Assembly: GCF_036621135.1 (NCBI RefSeq)
Contig: NZ_JAZIBG010000009.1
Span: 248,001 to 312,000, forward strand
Length of the DNA: 64,000 nucleotides
Direction: 5' to 3'
DNA from: Aquincola agrisoli
Lineage (GTDB): Bacteria; Pseudomonadota; Gammaproteobacteria; Burkholderiales; Burkholderiaceae_C
A program made the position numbers and the translations under genes. The stretch's first letter is position 1. Each line of letters begins with the position of its first letter. The notes beneath the pieces were generated by a model that saw only the letters and a list, made by a program, of their open reading frames with translations, was not told the origin of the DNA and made no database searches. Positions 20,758-27,563 of this stretch are shown piece by piece.

Positions 20758-21341
20758 ACAGGACCACGCGCATGACGGCGCCAGCACCTCCCCTCCCGCG
20801 GCACGGCCCGGCCCCTTCGGCGATCGGCCGGCGCCGCTGGCTGCTCGGTGCGTGCGGCGCCGGCGCAACGCTCGCCGGATGCGGTGCCTACCAGGGCGCC
20901 AAGCAGCTGGCCAAGGCAGCGCTGTACCCGAGCGTCGAGGTGCTGAAGATCGACGTGCACGCCGACGCCATCATCAACCCCGACGACCGCGGCGGCGCCC
21001 TGCCCGTCACGGTGCGCATCTACCAGCTGGGCGCCCGCGAGGAGATCGAGCGCGCGGGCTACGCCGACCTGGTCGGGCAGGACCGCACCGTGCTCGGCGC
21101 CACCCTGCTGCAGCGCTACGAGTTCGTCGCGTACCCGGGCGAGTCCGCGGCGCACGCGTTCCCGATCAAGCCCGAGGTGCGCTTCATCGCGCTGCTGGCG
21201 GTGATGCGCAAGCCGCCGGCGCCGGCGTACCTGCTGCTCGACGCGATGTCGTTCGGCACCCGCGGCATCACGTTGGCCTTCGACCGCGACCGGATGGTGC
21301 TGGCCGCCGGGCCGAAGCCCCTCGAGCGGCCGCGGCGCTGA
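20754..21341 (+). CDS. tssJ: T6SS outer-membrane lipoprotein TssJ
   Basis: A 195-residue TssJ/SciN-family lipoprotein. A signal sequence ends in the lipobox LAGC with the lipidated Cys at residue 43. The upstream 'GRRRWLLG' looks like a twin-arginine motif. The mature part has the transthyretin-like TssJ features 'INPDDRGGALPVTVRIYQL' and 'RFIALLAVMRKP'. It tethers TssM to the outer membrane. The ATG at 20754 overlaps the tssA stop; an internal ATG at 20772 would also retain the signal sequence. Confidence 0.94.
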   Translation: MNRTTRMTAPAPPLPRHGPAPSAIGRRRWLLGACGAGATLAGCGAYQGAKQLAKAALYPSVEVLKIDVHADAIINPDDRGGALPVTVRIYQLGAREEIERAGYADLVGQDRTVLGATLLQRYEFVAYPGESAAHAFPIKPEVRFIALLAVMRKPPAPAYLLLDAMSFGTRGITLAFDRDRMVLAAGPKPLERPRR

Positions 21342-21350
21342 CGAAGCGCC

Positions 21351-21617
21351 ATGGCCCAGCGCCCCATCGCCTGCATCGGCGACACGACCAGCCACGGCGG
21401 GCGGGTCGTGTCGGGCAGCCCGCATTCACGGATCCTCGGGCGGCCGGTGGCGCGCCTCGGCGACACCGTGACCTGCCCGCGCTGCAGGCCCCACCGCTTC
21501 GCCATCGTGGAAGGCAGCGAGACGCACCGCGTCGACGGCCGGCCGGTTGCACGCGATGGCGACCGCGCCGCCTGCGGCGCCGTGCTGATCGCCGCGCGCA
21601 GCGCCACCACGCAGTGA
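21351..21617 (+). CDS. PAAR-domain spike-tip protein
   Basis: An 88-residue stand-alone PAAR protein. It shows the repeated short beta-turn pattern of the family: 'CIGDTTSHGGRVVSGS', 'RPVARLGDTVTCP', 'VDGRPVARDGDRAACGA'. Three His/Cys-containing loops could bind the zinc that stabilises the cone. PAAR proteins sharpen the VgrG spike and often carry or recruit effectors; this one has no C-terminal toxin extension. It follows tssJ by nine bases and precedes hcp. The cognate VgrG is not in the window. Confidence 0.93.
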   Translation: MAQRPIACIGDTTSHGGRVVSGSPHSRILGRPVARLGDTVTCPRCRPHRFAIVEGSETHRVDGRPVARDGDRAACGAVLIAARSATTQ

Positions 21618-21765
21618 GCCGGCGCCCGCACGGCGGAAATCCGCTTGACCGGCGCAGACCCCCTGTGCAACCTGGGCTGCGACCGTGCTGCACCCGCCGT
21701 CGCAACAAGGTTGCATTTCCCCGCCAGCAGTCCTTTCGCCCACCCCTTCGCTCAGGAGATTTCCC

Positions 21766-22251
21766 ATGGCCATTCCCGCCTATGCATGGATCAAGGATGA
21801 CGGCGGCGCCGACATCAAGGGCTCGGTCGACGTCGAGGGCCGCACCGGCTCGGTCGAGGTCGTGGAGTTCAACCACGAGGTGCGCATCCCGACCGATGCC
21901 AACACCGGCAAGCTCACCGGCACGCGGGTGCACGAGCCCATGATCCTCGTCAAGCAGTTCGATGCCTCGTCGCCGTACCTCTACAAGGCCGTGACCAACG
22001 GCCAGACGCTCAACGAAGTGCTGATCCGCTGGTACCGCATCAGCGCGGCCGGCCGCGAGGAGGAGTACTTCAGCCACAGGCTGGAGAAGGTGAAGGTCAT
22101 CGCGGTGCGCCCGGTGATGCACAACATCAAGGAGCCCTCGAAGGAGCGCTACAACCACCTCGAGGCCGTGGAACTGCGCTACGAGAAGATCACCTGGACC
22201 TACGCCGACGGCAACATCATCCACAGCGACAGCTGGGTGGAGGGCCGCTGA
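21766..22251 (+). CDS. hcp: T6SS tube protein Hcp (TssD)
   Basis: Hcp of 161 residues, the standard length. It contains the family signatures 'AYAWIKDDGGADIKGS', 'EVVEFNHEVRIPTDANTGKLTGTRVHEPM' (read discontinuously), 'LNEVLIRWYRI' and 'YNHLEAVELRYEKITWTYADG'. Hexamers stack into the inner tube propelled by the sheath and are also secreted. The ATG at 21766 has AGGAG 8 bases upstream; the longer reading frame from 21685 is not family-like. A 148-base gap separates it from the PAAR gene, so hcp may have its own promoter. A hairpin terminator follows. Confidence 0.97.
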   Translation: MAIPAYAWIKDDGGADIKGSVDVEGRTGSVEVVEFNHEVRIPTDANTGKLTGTRVHEPMILVKQFDASSPYLYKAVTNGQTLNEVLIRWYRISAAGREEEYFSHRLEKVKVIAVRPVMHNIKEPSKERYNHLEAVELRYEKITWTYADGNIIHSDSWVEGR

Positions 22252-22284
22252 CCGGCGCCGAACGCCCGGGGCGGCACCAAAGCA

Positions 22285-22308
22285 AAGGGCCACCCAAAGG
22301 TGGCCCTT
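22285..22308 (+). terminator. Hairpin terminator after hcp
   Basis: A perfect 10-bp stem AAGGGCCACC / GGTGGCCCTT with a CAAA loop lies 33 bases after the hcp stop. The stem ends in A/T pairs but only a weak U-tract follows (TTGT). It probably ends the right T6SS operon. Confidence 0.75.
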
Positions 22309-22611
22309 GTCGCTACCGGGCACCGCAGCGCTGCTGCGGTGACGGGGTCTTGGCGCCGGTGACGGGTTCCGGGATTCCGCCCAATCTGCGGTCGGTTGTT
22401 CGCCTCGTTCAAGTAGCCATTGTGCGCAGGCGGGCGCGGCCCGATCGGCCGAACAGCGGGCGCCCTGCCACCCAGTTCGGGCCATGCCGGCGCGGCCGGG
22501 GTAGGACAAGCGCTACAGCGGCCAGGGCCGCCGTCCGGCATCGACGACCCGGGCGGCTTGCGACGATGCAGGCAGGTTCGATGTTGGACTGCACACCGAA
22601 GGAGCACCACC
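22309..22611. other. Intergenic stretch without recognisable gene
   Basis: About 300 bases between the hcp terminator and the next small gene. A short direct repeat, CGGTGACGGG, occurs twice within about 25 bases near the left end. No open frame with coding character, RNA gene or clear promoter consensus was seen. A promoter for the gene at 22612 is expected here. Confidence 0.5.
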
Positions 22612-22845
22612 ATGACGCAGCATGCCGAGATCGTTGGCGAGGTGTTCTACCGCGAGGGCGACGGCCCGCAGATGGTCATCCGGCCCGGCCCGGTGGAGAT
22701 CGAGCTGACCGAGCGCGACGCCACGCTGAGCTGGGAGGACGGCGAAGCGCGCGGGCTGGCCGCGATGCCGCTGGCCGACTACAAGCGCTACGTCGCCGAA
22801 GGCGCCATCCGCACGATCGTGCAGGCGGAGCCGGCCGGGTCCTAG
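22612..22845 (+). CDS. Small protein of unknown function (77 aa)
   Basis: A 77-residue acidic protein with no recognised domain. AGGAG lies about 8 bases before the ATG. Codon use and GC at third positions match neighbouring genes, and the segment 'PGPVEIELTERDATLSWEDGEARGLAAMPLADYKRYV' (read in parts) is amphipathic and lacks membrane segments. It is followed 20 bases later by a large hairpin with a T-run, suggesting a monocistronic unit. It is separated from the T6SS operon by a terminator, so membership in that system is not supported. Confidence 0.75.
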   Translation: MTQHAEIVGEVFYREGDGPQMVIRPGPVEIELTERDATLSWEDGEARGLAAMPLADYKRYVAEGAIRTIVQAEPAGS

Positions 22846-22864
22846 CCCCGCCCCTCCCTTGCTC

Positions 22865-22920
22865 GGGCGCAGGTAAGCTCCGGCCGGTTCCGGCCGGCTG
22901 CCTGCGCCCTTGCTGTTTTT
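22865..22920 (+). terminator. Large GC-rich hairpin terminator
   Basis: The outer stem GGGCGCAGG (22865-22873) pairs with CCTGCGCCC (22901-22909). An inner stem of CCGGCCGG (22880-22887) pairs with CCGGCCGG (22890-22897) around a TT loop. TTGCTGTTTTT follows, giving an intrinsic-terminator form for the small gene upstream. Confidence 0.8.
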
Positions 22921-22966
22921 GCATCGCAGACGCCGGCTGCCCGATCCCCCACCGCAGGAGTCTTCG

Positions 22967-24136
22967 ATGCGCTTTGCTTCCCTCGTGTGTGCCTTGCTGG
23001 CGGCCGCCGGGTCACCGGCCCAGGCGGCCGACACTGTCAAGGTCGGCCTGATCAGCACACTCTCGGGCCCCGGCGCGGCGCTCGGCATCGACATCCGCGA
23101 TGCGTTCAACCTGGCGCTGAAGCACACCGGCGGCAAGCTGGGCGGCCTGCCGGCCGAGGTGATCGTCGCCGACGACCAGGCCAGCCCCGACGTGGGCCGC
23201 CAGGCGGCCGACCGCATGGTCAAGCGCGACAAGGTCGACTTCATGACCGGCATCGTCTTCAGCAACGTGATGCTGGCGGTGGGCGCGCCCACCTTCGCGG
23301 CCAAGACCTTCTACCTCAGCGCGAACGCCGGCCCGTCGCAGTACGCCGGCGAGCAGTGCAACCCGTACTTCTTCAGCGTCTCGTACCAGAACGACAACCA
23401 GCACGAGGCGGTCGGCAAGACGGTGCAGGACAAGGGCTTCAAGAAGGTGGCCCTGCTGGCGCCGAACTACCCCGCCGGCAAGGACGCGCTCACCGGCTTC
23501 AAGCGTTTCTACAAGGGCGAGGTGGTGCAGGAGATCTACACCAAGCTCGGCCAGCTCGACTACGCGGCCGAGCTGGCGCAGGTGCGCGCCGCCAAGCCCG
23601 ACGCGATGTACATCTTCCTGCCGGGCGGCATGGGCATCAACTTCGTCAAGCAGTACGTGGCGGCCGGCATGTCCAAGGACGCGACGCTGTTCGGCCCCGG
23701 CTTCTCGGCCGACGAGGACGTGATCGGCGCGGTGGGCGAGCCGATGCTGGGCATGTTCAACACCTCGCAGTGGGCCCATGACCTCGACAACGCCGCCAAC
23801 AAGCGCTTCGTCGCCGATTTCCAGAAGGCCTACGGCCGCCTGCCCACGCTGTACGCCTCGCAGGGCTACGACGCCGCGATGCTGATGGACGCGGCGGTGC
23901 GCGACGCCAAGGGCAAGCTCGACGACAAGGAGGCCGTGCGCAGGGCGCTGAAGGCCGCCAGGTTCGACTCGGTGCGCGGTGCGTTCAAGTTCAACGCCAA
24001 CCAGTACCCGATCCAGGACTACTACCTGCGCGTGGTGACCAAGGACGCCCAGGGCCGCATCACCAACCGCACGCTCAGCACGGTGTTCAAGGCCCACACC
24101 GACGCCTACGCCGGCGCCTGCAAGATGGCGTCGTGA
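22967..24136 (+). CDS. Branched-chain amino acid ABC transporter substrate-binding protein
   Basis: A 389-residue periplasmic binding protein of the LivJ/LivK type. The signal peptide 'MRFASLVCALLAAAGSPAQA' is cleaved before 'ADTVKVGLISTLSGPGAALG', the typical mature start. Later signatures are 'VIVADDQASPD', 'VDFMTGIVFSNVMLAVG', 'YLSANAGPSQYAG' and 'LYASQGYDAAMLMDAAV'. Substrates in this family range from Leu/Ile/Val to aromatic acids, so specificity is unassigned. The ATG at 22967 has a GGAG site; upstream codons are not family-like. The stop overlaps the permease GTG start (GTGA), so the two are co-expressed. Confidence 0.93.
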   Translation: MRFASLVCALLAAAGSPAQAADTVKVGLISTLSGPGAALGIDIRDAFNLALKHTGGKLGGLPAEVIVADDQASPDVGRQAADRMVKRDKVDFMTGIVFSNVMLAVGAPTFAAKTFYLSANAGPSQYAGEQCNPYFFSVSYQNDNQHEAVGKTVQDKGFKKVALLAPNYPAGKDALTGFKRFYKGEVVQEIYTKLGQLDYAAELAQVRAAKPDAMYIFLPGGMGINFVKQYVAAGMSKDATLFGPGFSADEDVIGAVGEPMLGMFNTSQWAHDLDNAANKRFVADFQKAYGRLPTLYASQGYDAAMLMDAAVRDAKGKLDDKEAVRRALKAARFDSVRGAFKFNANQYPIQDYYLRVVTKDAQGRITNRTLSTVFKAHTDAYAGACKMAS

Positions 24137-25053
24137 CCGCGGCGCTGTTCGCCGAGCAGGCCCTGAACGGCCTGCAGTTCGGGCTGATGCTGTTCCTGCT
24201 GGCGGCCGGCCTGACGCTGGTGTTCGGCATCATGGACATGATCAACCTGGCCCATGGCTCGCTCTACATGGTGGGGGCCTACCTCACCGCGGCGGCCACG
24301 CAGGCGTCGGGTTCGTTCCTCGCCGGGCTGGGCGCCGGCATCGTCGGCACCGCGGCCTTCGGCATGGCACTGGAGGTGGCGGTGCTGCGCCGGCTCTACC
24401 AGCGCGACCACCTGTCGCAGGTGCTGGGCACCTTCGCCATCCTGCTGATGTGCAACGAAGCCGTCCGCATGGTGTGGGGCTCGCAGCCGCTGATGCTGAA
24501 CCTGCCGGCCGCGGTGGCGGGCCCGGTCACGCTGACGCCGGGCTTCGTGTACCCGGCGTTCCGGCTGGTCATCATCGGCGTGGGCATCGCGGTGGCGCTG
24601 GCGCTGTACCTGCTGATCACGCGCACGCGCGTCGGCATGCAGGTGCGCGCGGGCGCCTCCAACCGCGAGATGGCGCAGGCCATGGGTGGCAACGTACGGT
24701 GGCTCTTCACGCTGGTGTTCGGCGCCGGCGCGGCGCTGTGCGCGCTGGCCGGCGGCCTGCTGGGCCCGCTGCTGGCGGTGCAGGTGGGCATGGGCGAAAG
24801 CATCCTGATCCTCGCCTTCGTCGTGGTGGTGATCGGCGGCATCGGCTCGGTGCGCGGCGCGCTGGTGGGGGCGCTGCTGGTGGGGCTGGTCGACACCGTG
24901 GGCCGCACGGCCGTGCCCTGGGCGCTGGGCGGGCTGCTGGGGCCGGCGGCGGCCTCGGGCGCCGGCCCGGCGATCGCGTCGATCCTGATCTACGTGCTGA
25001 TGGCAGGGGTGCTGTTCTGGCGGCCCGAAGGGCTGTTCCCAGCGCGCGGCTGA
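24133..25053 (+). CDS. Branched-chain amino acid ABC transporter permease, LivH type
   Basis: A 306-residue inner-membrane permease with about eight hydrophobic helices. LivH signatures include 'GLQFGLMLFLLAAGLTLVFGIMDMINLAHG', read in parts, and 'VVVIGGIGSVRGALVGALLVGL'. The GTG at 24133 overlaps the binding-protein stop. Its usual partners (LivM permease and the LivG and LivF ATPases) do not follow; the next gene encodes an exported protein of another kind. The transporter must therefore borrow subunits from elsewhere, or be a remnant. Confidence 0.93.
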   Translation: MTAALFAEQALNGLQFGLMLFLLAAGLTLVFGIMDMINLAHGSLYMVGAYLTAAATQASGSFLAGLGAGIVGTAAFGMALEVAVLRRLYQRDHLSQVLGTFAILLMCNEAVRMVWGSQPLMLNLPAAVAGPVTLTPGFVYPAFRLVIIGVGIAVALALYLLITRTRVGMQVRAGASNREMAQAMGGNVRWLFTLVFGAGAALCALAGGLLGPLLAVQVGMGESILILAFVVVVIGGIGSVRGALVGALLVGLVDTVGRTAVPWALGGLLGPAAASGAGPAIASILIYVLMAGVLFWRPEGLFPARG

Positions 25054-25112
25054 CCGGCCGGCGGGCGGCGTCGCCGGCTGCGCATATATTCGCGCGGCCT
25101 TGGGCAGCCGCC

Positions 25113-25128
25113 GAAGGTGCGAACCTTC
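25113..25128 (+). other. GNRA-type hairpin in leader of the Gly-rich protein gene
   Basis: GAAGGT and ACCTTC pair around a GCGA tetraloop. A TATATT hexamer at 25085-25090 could be a -10 element, placing this hairpin in the 5' leader just before the ATG at 25144. It may affect translation or act as a weak terminator; neither is shown. Confidence 0.4.
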
Positions 25129-25143
25129 CTTTGCTGTTGCCCG

Positions 25144-26706
25144 ATGACCGGACCCCTGCGCTCCCCTTCCCCCCTGCCCACCCACCGTTCCGGCCGTCCG
25201 CCGACCGCTGCCCGAGCCCGCTCGCCGAAGCTGGCCCTCGCCGCGCTGGCCGCCGCAGCGGCATCGCCCGCCTGGGCCCAACCCGCCGGGGACGGCGACG
25301 CCGCGGCGCACCGCCGGCCGGCCGCGATCAGCATCGGCTTCGAGCGCATCACCCTGCCGAAGAACGAAGGGCTCGGCCTCGTCGGCACCAGCTACCTCCT
25401 GCACCTGACGCCGAACCTGGTGATCGGCCCGGCCGCCTACGGCGCCCTCACCGGCGAGCGCGGCGGGCTCTTCACCATCGGCGGCGAGGTGGCCTGGCAC
25501 CAGCCGCTGGGCGGCCGGTGGTCGGCCAATGCCGGTTTCTACGCGGGCGGGGGCGGCGGCGGCGTGGCCCCGGTGGGCAGCGGGCTGATGCTGCGGCCGC
25601 ACGTCGACCTGCTGGCGCGCTTCGGCCCCTTCCGCGGCGGCCTGTCGTGGTCGCGCGTGTCGTTCCCCAGCGGCGACATCGGCAGCACGCAGCTCGGCTT
25701 CGTGCTGCTGGCCGACACGGGCTTCGGTTCGTGGCCCGGCGGTGCCACCCCGGCCTCGCGCCATGCCGACGGCGTGGGGCTCGACCGTGTGGTGGCGGTG
25801 GCCGGCGTGTACCGCCCCTCACGCAGCAGCACGCGCGTCAGCGGCACGCCGATGGAGCGCAGCGTCGGCTACGTGGGCGCGCGCTTCGAGCGCGAGTTCT
25901 CGCCCGGCCTGCTGGCCGGCCTGGAAACCAACGGCGCGGCCAGCGGCGGCGCGGGCGGTTATGCCGAATACCTCGGCACGCTGGCGGCCGAGACCGGCCT
26001 GCAGGGCGGCCTCTTCACCGCCGGTGCGCGCCTGGGCCTGGGCATGAGCGGCGGTGGCGACGTGTCGACCGGCGGCGGCTTCCTCGCCAAGGCGGCCGTC
26101 TACGGCAACGTGCGGCTGTCGCCTTCGGTGTCGCTGGGCCTGGAAGGCGGCCTGGCGCGTGCGCCCGATGGCCGGTTCAAGGCCAGCTTCGGCGCCGTCA
26201 ACCTGAACTGGCAGATCGACGGCCGTGCACAGCCGCGGCAGGCGGCTGCGGGCCCGGCGCCCGCCACGCGCATGGAATGGGTGGCCGGCGTCGAGCGCTA
26301 CCAGGCGGCGCGCCGCGATGGCAGCACGCGCCCGCTGGAGAACGTGGTGCTGAAGGCCAACCGCTTCGTCGGCGACACGGTCTACCTCACGGCGCAGGTG
26401 CACAGCGCCTACGGCGGCGGCGCGGGCGGCTACACGGTCGGCCTGATCGGCGCGGGCGTGCAGAGCCCGGCGTGGGCCGGCTGGCGGGCCGGCGGCGAGT
26501 TCATCGTCGGCGCGGGCGGCGGCGGCGGAGTGGACACGGAGGGCGGCGCGCTGCTGCAGCCCACGGTCTACGTCGACCGGGCGCTCGGCCGCGCGACCTC
26601 GGCGCGCCTCAGCGTGGGCCGCATCGATTCGGCCAGGGGGCGGCTGGGTGCGTCGGTGGCCGAGCTGTCGTTCGTTTATACGTTCGGCGTGGCCGGCGCG
26701 CGCTGA
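25144..26706 (+). CDS. Exported Gly-rich, putative outer-membrane beta-barrel protein
   Basis: A 520-residue protein of no recognised family. Residues about 20-43 look like a signal peptide ending 'SPAWA'. The mature part is built of many short amphipathic, alternating polar/hydrophobic stretches separated by Gly-rich turns ('GGGGGG', 'GGAGGY', 'MSGGGDVSTGGG'). It ends 'ELSFVYTF' near the C-terminus, all suggestive of an outer-membrane beta-barrel. The ATG at 25144 is used; a GTG at 25117 falls inside a leader hairpin and would bury the signal peptide. No strong ribosome-binding site is visible. Function unknown; transport or adhesion are only guesses. Confidence 0.65.
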   Translation: MTGPLRSPSPLPTHRSGRPPTAARARSPKLALAALAAAAASPAWAQPAGDGDAAAHRRPAAISIGFERITLPKNEGLGLVGTSYLLHLTPNLVIGPAAYGALTGERGGLFTIGGEVAWHQPLGGRWSANAGFYAGGGGGGVAPVGSGLMLRPHVDLLARFGPFRGGLSWSRVSFPSGDIGSTQLGFVLLADTGFGSWPGGATPASRHADGVGLDRVVAVAGVYRPSRSSTRVSGTPMERSVGYVGARFEREFSPGLLAGLETNGAASGGAGGYAEYLGTLAAETGLQGGLFTAGARLGLGMSGGGDVSTGGGFLAKAAVYGNVRLSPSVSLGLEGGLARAPDGRFKASFGAVNLNWQIDGRAQPRQAAAGPAPATRMEWVAGVERYQAARRDGSTRPLENVVLKANRFVGDTVYLTAQVHSAYGGGAGGYTVGLIGAGVQSPAWAGWRAGGEFIVGAGGGGGVDTEGGALLQPTVYVDRALGRATSARLSVGRIDSARGRLGASVAELSFVYTFGVAGAR

Positions 26707-26743
26707 CCGCGTCCGCCATGCAACAAGCCGGGCTGCGCGGCCG

Positions 26744-27436
26744 TCAGGCCGCCGCTTCCGCCGGCGCGCCGCCCTGCCGGCTCGCCAGCCACTTGCCGGC
26801 CAGCACCACCGCCACGGCGCCCACGGCGGGCACCACGGTGTGCAGCAGGTGGTGGTGCTCGGCGAAGTTGGTGATGGCGGGGTCGCCGATGGCCATCTCG
26901 CCGGCCACCCAGCCCAGCAGGGCCGCGCCGGCGGTGATGATCAGCGGGAAGCGCTCCATCAGCTTCAGCAGCACGGTCGAGCCGAAGATGATCAGCGGGA
27001 TGCTGATGACCAGGCCCAGCACCAGCAGCGGCACGTTGCCCTTGGCCGCGGCGGCGACGCCGACCACGTTGTCCAGGCTCATGACCAGGTCCGCGACCAC
27101 GATGGTCTTGATGGCGGCGGCCAGGCTCGAATGGCCGGCCAGTTCCTCGTCGCCGTCGTCACCCTTCAACAGGCCGATGCCGATCCAGAACAGCAGCCCG
27201 GCACCGATCAGCTTGAGGTAGGGCAGCGTCAGCAGGTAGACCGCGAAAAAGGTGAGGATCACGCGCAGCACGATCGCGCCGATGCTGCCGAAGAGGATGG
27301 CCTTCTTCTGCTGAGAAGGCGCCAGCGAGCGCGAGGCCATCGCGATGACGACGGCGTTGTCACCGCTCAGCACGATGTTGATGAGGACGATCTGCGTGAG
27401 CGCGATCCAGAAATCGGAACTGGAAAAAAACGACAT
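26744..27436 (-). CDS. TerC-family integral membrane protein
   Basis: A 230-residue membrane protein with about seven hydrophobic helices and the TerC/YjbE signatures 'NIVLSGDNAVVIAMA' and 'VVADLVMSLDNVVGVAAAAKG', each with the conserved acidic residues in the membrane. Related proteins are linked to manganese export or tellurite resistance, so metal-ion transport is the likely role. The ATG at 27436 has AGGAG 4-5 bases upstream. A phased array of OmpR-type half-sites lies 67-127 bases upstream of the start, pointing to control by the adjacent two-component system. A hydrophilic linker 'GDDGDEE' splits the two halves. Confidence 0.9.
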   Translation of the reverse strand: MSFFSSSDFWIALTQIVLINIVLSGDNAVVIAMASRSLAPSQQKKAILFGSIGAIVLRVILTFFAVYLLTLPYLKLIGAGLLFWIGIGLLKGDDGDEELAGHSSLAAAIKTIVVADLVMSLDNVVGVAAAAKGNVPLLVLGLVISIPLIIFGSTVLLKLMERFPLIITAGAALLGWVAGEMAIGDPAITNFAEHHHLLHTVVPAVGAVAVVLAGKWLASRQGGAPAEAAA

Positions 27437-27502
27437 GGGGTCTCCTGGGTGACGCCGCGGAACTGCGGTCGGTTCCGGACCCCCCGAGACTACGGACCGG
27501 GC

Positions 27503-27563
27503 CTGTCACCCTTCTGCCGGGCTGCTGTCAGGAGGCTGTCTGAAAACTGTCAGGAAGCTGACA
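27503..27563 (-). promoter_or_regulatory. Six phased OmpR-family half-sites upstream of the terC-family gene
   Basis: Hexamers recur exactly every 11 bases on the plus strand: CTGTCA at 27503, CTGCCG at 27514, CTGTCA at 27525, CTGTCT at 27536, CTGTCA at 27547 and CTGACA at 27558. Eleven-base phasing of direct half-sites is the hallmark of OmpR/PhoB-class response-regulator dimers. Three tandem dimers could bind here. The array overlaps the 3' end of the sensor kinase gene and lies upstream of the terC-family gene. The best regulator candidate is the response regulator encoded at 28979-29653. Confidence 0.7.

Noticed and set aside
21618..21765. Sigma-54 promoter upstream of hcp
   Set aside because: Some GG/GC pairs are near the right spacing, but none matches TGGCAC-N5-TTGC well enough. 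GCAAC-AAG-GTTGC is only a 5-base dyad.
25117..25143. GTG at 25117 as the start of the Gly-rich protein
   Set aside because: It lies within a leader hairpin and adds a Cys-rich start that spoils the signal peptide; the ATG at 25144 is preferred, although neither has a good ribosome-binding site.
27437..27549. Possible manganese (yybP-ykoY) riboswitch before the terC-family gene
   Set aside because: Such riboswitches often precede TerC-family genes, but I could not find the conserved loop sequences in the leader; the phased CTGTCA array explains the region better.
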